Shown in pieces: positions 60,606 to 64,000 of a stretch of DNA of 64,000 bases. The notes beneath the pieces are model-generated. The model made no database searches. It saw only the letters and a program-made list of their open reading frames with translations, and was not told the DNA's origin. The DNA lies in contig CP107216.1 in assembly GCA_025757645.1 (NCBI GenBank), positions 1,859,501 to 1,923,500 on the forward strand, written 5' to 3'. This DNA is from Clostridiales bacterium (GTDB taxonomy: Bacteria > Bacillota > Clostridia > Oscillospirales > Oscillospiraceae). Each line of letters opens with the position of its first letter. Positions within the stretch are counted from its first letter, which is position 1. The translations under genes were made by a program, and so were the position numbers.

Positions 60606-61370
60606 TTACCGCGCTTCATACGACTCAGAATAGGAATACTTATATCCGTATTTGCCCCCATATTTATATTTGTAAGCATTCTTCACGGATTTCATATTCA
60701 GGCCGTTGAGCACCGTGCCGCATAGGTTTCCGCCCGCACGGCGTACTGCATCGATGGCCTCGTTCAGCTCGTCCTCCGTCGTATTGCCGGACTTGACTAC
60801 GAGTACCACACCGTCCACATAGGTCGAAACAATTTGGGCGTCGGCGACCGTATTGATTGGCGGCGTGTCGATAATAATATAGTCATAAACCTTTGCACTT
60901 TCTTCCACGAAGTGCTTCATACGCTCGGATGAAAGCAGTTCGGAGGGGTTCGGTGGGATGGTGCCAGTGCAAACGATCCAGAGCGGCAGATCTTTCACCT
61001 TGTCCAGTTCGAGCTTCGATATTTTTGCAAGAAAATCGCACAGTCCGGTAGGCTTCTCCACTCTCCAAAGGCGGCGCTGCGTTGGCTTGCGCATATCCGC
61101 ATCGATCAAGAGCACCTTTTTACCCAACATTGCATAGCTAATGGCAATGTTGGCTGCTGTCAGGCTCTTGCCCTCAGAGGGCTTTGCGCTAGTGACGGCG
61201 AAGCTCGTACATGGGCGCTCCTTATCCGCCGTCATGCAGAACATCAAACTGGTGCGCAACTTTACATAGGCTTCCTTTATCGCAAATGGAGATTCATTGG
61301 TCAGCAGACGTTTCCTGCTTGTACGAACAGCTTCAATCGCTACCTTTCGGCTTTCTTTCTTTTTCGCCAT
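60606..61370 (-). CDS. cpsD: CpsD/CapB-type bacterial tyrosine kinase
   Basis: A 254-residue cytoplasmic BY-kinase that controls chain length together with CpsC. Walker A is SAKPSEGKSLTAANIA (about 65-80), Walker A' is LLIDADMRKPTQRRLW, and Walker B is IIIDTPPINTVADA. The C-terminus is a tyrosine cluster, YKYKYGGKYGYKYSYSESY, the autophosphorylation tail. GGAGGTG precedes ATG 61370. It overlaps the cpsC end by 38 bases. Confidence 0.94.
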   Translation of the reverse strand: MAKKKESRKVAIEAVRTSRKRLLTNESPFAIKEAYVKLRTSLMFCMTADKERPCTSFAVTSAKPSEGKSLTAANIAISYAMLGKKVLLIDADMRKPTQRRLWRVEKPTGLCDFLAKISKLELDKVKDLPLWIVCTGTIPPNPSELLSSERMKHFVEESAKVYDYIIIDTPPINTVADAQIVSTYVDGVVLVVKSGNTTEDELNEAIDAVRRAGGNLCGTVLNGLNMKSVKNAYKYKYGGKYGYKYSYSESYEAR

Positions 61371-62136
61371 AGAGCACTGCACCTCCCTCCGCCAGCTTCC
61401 AGCAGCCAGCATTCTCATTTGTCGCATGGATGTCCGGTATCTGACCAAGGACAGTCACACCGGCGGACTTTTCAATGTCCTCCGGCAGGTAGATGGTCGT
61501 ATCGGCCATCATTCGCAGAATAATAGCAACTGAAGCCAGTATCACGCCAACCACAAATCCAATCGCGCTGTCAAATACGGTTCTGGGCGCAGATTTTTCC
61601 GTTGCCACCTCCGGTCGGTCCACGACCTCGACGCCGCCCGCCTTGGTAATACGAACGATTTCAGTAGGCGCAACTTTTGCAAAGGAATTGGCGATCTTAC
61701 AGGCAAGCTCCGGATCGGTCGAGGTCGCTACCACCTCCAGCAACTGTGTATCCGACACAACGGAGACATTCACCATGCGGCTAAGTTCCTTTCTCGACAA
61801 TGAAGTTTCTGCTCTCAAATCACTCAGGACGGAATCCAAAACAGAATTGCTCGCCAGGATCTTTGAATAGGTCGTAGCAAGGCTCTCCGCCGCCTGGAGG
61901 TCGCTGTTATTGATCGTTCCCTGTGAAGAATTGTCCGCACTGTTATATACATAAAAACTCACTCGAGATTCATAGGTCGGCGTAACAAAAATTGTTACTA
62001 CTGCATAAACGCCCGCAGCAGCAACGACCCCCGCAAGGAGCAGCCAATGAATCTTTGCCAACAGGATCTTTGTAATATCCCATAGTGACAGTTCTGTGCC
62101 CCCCACGGAAGCATACGGTTTCTTACTTTCGTTCAT
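61333..62136 (-). CDS. cpsC: CpsC/Wzz-type chain-length determinant and kinase activator
   Basis: A 267-residue membrane protein with two helices (WLLLAGVVAAAGVYAVVTIFV at about 31-51 and FVVGVILASVAIILRMM at about 197-213) around an extracellular loop. The N-terminal ELSLWDITKILLAKIHW and the proline-rich segment before the second helix (VVDRPEVATEKSAPRT) are typical Wzz features. The cytoplasmic C-terminus should activate CpsD. GGAGG lies 13 bases before the ATG. Confidence 0.93.
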   Translation of the reverse strand: MNESKKPYASVGGTELSLWDITKILLAKIHWLLLAGVVAAAGVYAVVTIFVTPTYESRVSFYVYNSADNSSQGTINNSDLQAAESLATTYSKILASNSVLDSVLSDLRAETSLSRKELSRMVNVSVVSDTQLLEVVATSTDPELACKIANSFAKVAPTEIVRITKAGGVEVVDRPEVATEKSAPRTVFDSAIGFVVGVILASVAIILRMMADTTIYLPEDIEKSAGVTVLGQIPDIHATNENAGCWKLAEGGAVLYGEKERKPKGSD

Positions 62137-62168
62137 ATTCTAGGATTGTCCTCCAAACGCATCTTTCT

Positions 62169-62843
62169 TTATCGGGCGCCCGCGCCGCACAAAACGACGC
62201 GGATCGTTTTTCCAATACACGCCAAATCCATCCAAATCGATCGTTTTTCTATATACTCCATATCGTAGATAATTTTTTCTTCCGGCTTCAGAGAATATCC
62301 GCCATTCACCTGAGCATGTCCAGTCAGGCCAGGAACAACCATTAACCGGTTGGAGAAACCGGGAATGTATTTTTCAAATTCTCCGTAGAAATAAGCACGC
62401 TCCGGCCGCGGGCCGACGAAACTCATGTCGCCGCGCAGGATGTTATAGAACTGAGGAAGCTCGTCCAGCCGGGTGCGTCTGAGAATTTGGCCGAAGTGTG
62501 TGCATCTTGGATCCTGTTCATCTGCCCACTGCGGGCCGTTTTCCTCTGCGTCAAGACGCATTGACCTGAATTTATAGATCATAAACGGCTTCCCATGGAG
62601 ACCGAGCCGCTCCTGCTTAAAAATTGGGGGACCTGGCGAGTCCAAAGTGATGATCAATGCAATGATTATCATCGGGATTGCCAGAATCAGCAGGCCCAGG
62701 AAAGAACATACTATGTCAAAAGCACGCTTCGTTATCAGGTACAGCTTCTTTTGTTCCAATACAGGTTTTGCTATTTGAATGATCACATCGGCAGAGCGCT
62801 CCTCTGTCAAACAGCTGCTCGCTGTTGTTGTCACATATCTCAC
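62169..62843 (-). CDS. Priming glycosyl-1-phosphate transferase (bacterial sugar transferase, CpsE/WcaJ-like)
   Basis: A 224-residue monotopic enzyme that starts the repeat by putting a sugar-1-phosphate on undecaprenyl phosphate. The family core is clear: KRAFDIVCSFLGLLIL (about 39-54, membrane helix), FKQERLGLHGKPFMIYKFRSM, RRTRLDELPQFYNILRGDMSFVGPRPE and GLTGHAQVNG. This is the short, catalytic-domain-only type. The start GTG 62843 has GTAGGG close by; GTG 62834 is an alternative. It is the first gene of the capsule operon. Confidence 0.92.
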   Translation of the reverse strand: MRYVTTTASSCLTEERSADVIIQIAKPVLEQKKLYLITKRAFDIVCSFLGLLILAIPMIIIALIITLDSPGPPIFKQERLGLHGKPFMIYKFRSMRLDAEENGPQWADEQDPRCTHFGQILRRTRLDELPQFYNILRGDMSFVGPRPERAYFYGEFEKYIPGFSNRLMVVPGLTGHAQVNGGYSLKPEEKIIYDMEYIEKRSIWMDLACIGKTIRVVLCGAGAR

Positions 62844-62946
62844 ATCCCTACATTGATATCTGTATCTCTGCCCCCCATCGGTTCAGCACGAAGCCGTCCA
62901 GGGGCAAAGGCTCTACACAGATATTGAATTTGCAAATTGCTGTACA

Positions 62947-62975
62947 AAAATATCCATTCAAGGTGCGCAATTCAA
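62947..62975 (-). promoter_or_regulatory. Candidate promoter of the capsule operon
   Basis: Minus strand TTGAAT (62970-62975), 17-base spacer, TATTTT (62947-62952), leaving a leader of about 95 bases before the priming transferase. Confidence 0.45.
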
Positions 62976-63081
62976 GTAAGTACCGCCTCCGCCATAGCTG
63001 CACAAAAACGAACATCTTTTGTTAATGCAGATGTGTCAGCGGAGCTTTCGTGGAGTTTGCCACTCCACTACAAAAGCGAAG

Positions 63082-63107
63082 AAAAAGCCTTGCTATGCAA
63101 GGCTTTT
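63082..63107 (-). terminator. Terminator of the recombinase gene
   Basis: AAAAGCCTTGC pairs with GCAAGGCTTTT around a three-base loop, followed by TTTC on the minus strand. Confidence 0.85.
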
Positions 63108-63151
63108 CCCGTTTTTATGATATTCACTTACACTAGTTTTGACTGCGTAGA

Positions 63152-64000
63152 TCATAGACCCACTACCTTCAATTTCTGCATATTATCCCGTTTCAGTTCC
63201 AGCGAAGCGTGCACATACCGGTCCAACGTGATCGTCACAGAGGTATGTCCTAATATTTCTGACAATGATTTAACTTCAAATCCGACCTCAACAGCTCGCG
63301 TCGCAAATGTGTGGCGCAGCGTATGAAAATGCACGCCCTCCAGACCGCATGCCTGCGTGTACTTTTCCAATCGATACTGCAATGTCCGCGGCTCCATGAA
63401 CGCTTCCGTTCCGGTCAGAACATACGCAGCTGAACTTTGCGGTTTCATGCGCCTGCAAAGCCCGGTTGCGTATTCCGTCATAGGGATTGTTCGCACGGAG
63501 GTATCGCTTTTGGGCGGACCAATCACAATCCTTGTTCGAGCACCTTGCGATACGCTGGTATCATGCAGCCTTTGCAGGGCCTTTGCAATTCGGATAGCTT
63601 TATCGTTTGTAGAAACACTTTCCCACTGCAGTGCACAGAGTTCACCAATTCGTATGCCTGTACATAGCGCCAGCAAGATACCAAATCGGCACGAATCCAG
63701 ATCCTCATGTAGATAGGCAACGAGGCGCGCCTGCTCTTCTCTGGACAAAACGCGCATCTCCTTCTTGCCGATCTTCGGATAGTTGATCTCCACCGCGGGA
63801 AATGAGCCTGCAAACTTCGAGGAAGCGAACTTCAAAATGCCATGCAGCACGACTAGAATATCATGCACCGTCTTTGGCGCCAGTTCGTCTTCGAATTGCA
63901 GTTCTTTGATGAAATCGTCCATCAGTTCCGTCGTGAAGCCCAGAGGGCGGCACGCGCCGAGCTTTGGAATGATGTGCTTATTGACCGCGGTGCTGTATTT
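63152..64000 (-). CDS. Tyrosine recombinase / phage-type integrase, 5' end beyond the window
   Basis: The minus-strand frame is open from 64000, so at least 282 residues are present and the start is missing. An SAM-like core-binding domain (NKHIIPKLGACRPLGF then KTVHDILVVLHGILKFASS) precedes the catalytic domain: ALCTGIRIGELCALQWESV (catalytic Arg), HFHTLRHTFATRAVE (H-x-x-R), and LGHTSVTITLDRYVHAS (His and the Tyr nucleophile). All catalytic residues seen are intact. It resembles Tn916-type integrases. It sits head of the capsule operon in the same direction, about 308 bases upstream. Confidence 0.93.
   Translation of the reverse strand, partial: KYSTAVNKHIIPKLGACRPLGFTTELMDDFIKELQFEDELAPKTVHDILVVLHGILKFASSKFAGSFPAVEINYPKIGKKEMRVLSREEQARLVAYLHEDLDSCRFGILLALCTGIRIGELCALQWESVSTNDKAIRIAKALQRLHDTSVSQGARTRIVIGPPKSDTSVRTIPMTEYATGLCRRMKPQSSAAYVLTGTEAFMEPRTLQYRLEKYTQACGLEGVHFHTLRHTFATRAVEVGFEVKSLSEILGHTSVTITLDRYVHASLELKRDNMQKLKVVGL

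Larger units (their letters stand above)
62844..63151. other. Intergenic region between the recombinase and the capsule operon
   Basis: 308 AT-rich bases. It holds the recombinase terminator (63082-63107), a second small hairpin (GTGGAGT / ACTCCAC, about 63050-63067), a candidate capsule promoter (62947-62975), and the palindrome AATTTGCAAATT at 62928-62939. I see no pair of long inverted repeats that would mark an invertible promoter. Confidence 0.55.

Noticed and set aside
62844..63151. Invertible capsule promoter
   Set aside because: Only short hairpins and a 12-bp palindrome are present; no matching inverted repeats flank the candidate promoter.

Overview
The window looks like a chromosomal segment of a GC-rich anaerobic Firmicute of class Clostridia, most likely an Oscillospiraceae-type gut bacterium (an Oscillibacter/Lawsonibacter/Flavonifractor-like relative). 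This rests on AGGAGG-type ribosome binding sites, sigma-A promoters, a butyrate-type CoA-transferase, an Fe-S 2-enoate-reductase-like enzyme, a glycine riboswitch in front of an AGCS symporter, a class B sortase and an NifS/NifU-Rrf2 cluster. Taxonomy is inference; there is no rRNA in the window.

Layout. 1-8.6 kb, GC-rich core: partial CoA-transferase, glycosyltransferase + PlsC-like acyltransferase + TetR regulator, PepD dipeptidase, riboswitch-controlled amino-acid symporter, rsmE, ferritin-like protein. 8.7-17.5 kb, lower-GC block next to tRNA-Ser(GGA): a five-copy TCGTTG array, a DUF262/HNH (GmrSD-like) defence gene broken by a 7-bp tandem duplication, kdpE-kdpD lacking the KdpD domain, a small membrane protein, TrkA/TrkH potassium uptake, and a beta-propeller-like protein. 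17.7-36.9 kb, GC-rich core again: SAM methyltransferase, TenA, solo DNA methyltransferase, EamA transporter, GntR-ABC operon, tsaE-tsaB-upp, rodA, iscR/nifS/nifU, HD hydrolase, 2-enoate-reductase-like flavoenzyme, HAD hydrolase, ThrE-like exporter, sortase B with an 81-residue sortase substrate, and an LCP ligase.

37-63 kb is one capsule / wall-polysaccharide locus, all on the minus strand. It reads from a priming sugar transferase and cpsC-cpsD-cpsB through GT2, LicD and another glycosyltransferase, into a cassette of a lipoprotein, a 1833-residue phosphodiester-glycosidase surface protein, an Lgt-like membrane enzyme and a 1382-residue Cys-repeat surface protein. After an internal terminator come two GT4 enzymes, an acetyltransferase, the Wzx flippase, the Wzy polymerase and the complete CapE-CapF-CapG route to UDP-N-acetyl-L-fucosamine. 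The locus ends with a 31-codon remnant of a PHP-type CpsB. A tyrosine recombinase lies just upstream of the operon and runs off the window.

Main points of interest: the capsule locus appears to carry both a LicD decorating enzyme and giant proteins with choline/glucan-binding-like repeats that could dock on the decorated polymer; the DUF262 gene may be switchable; the TCGTTG array is unexplained; and the nifS promoter sits inside a 61-bp dyad.
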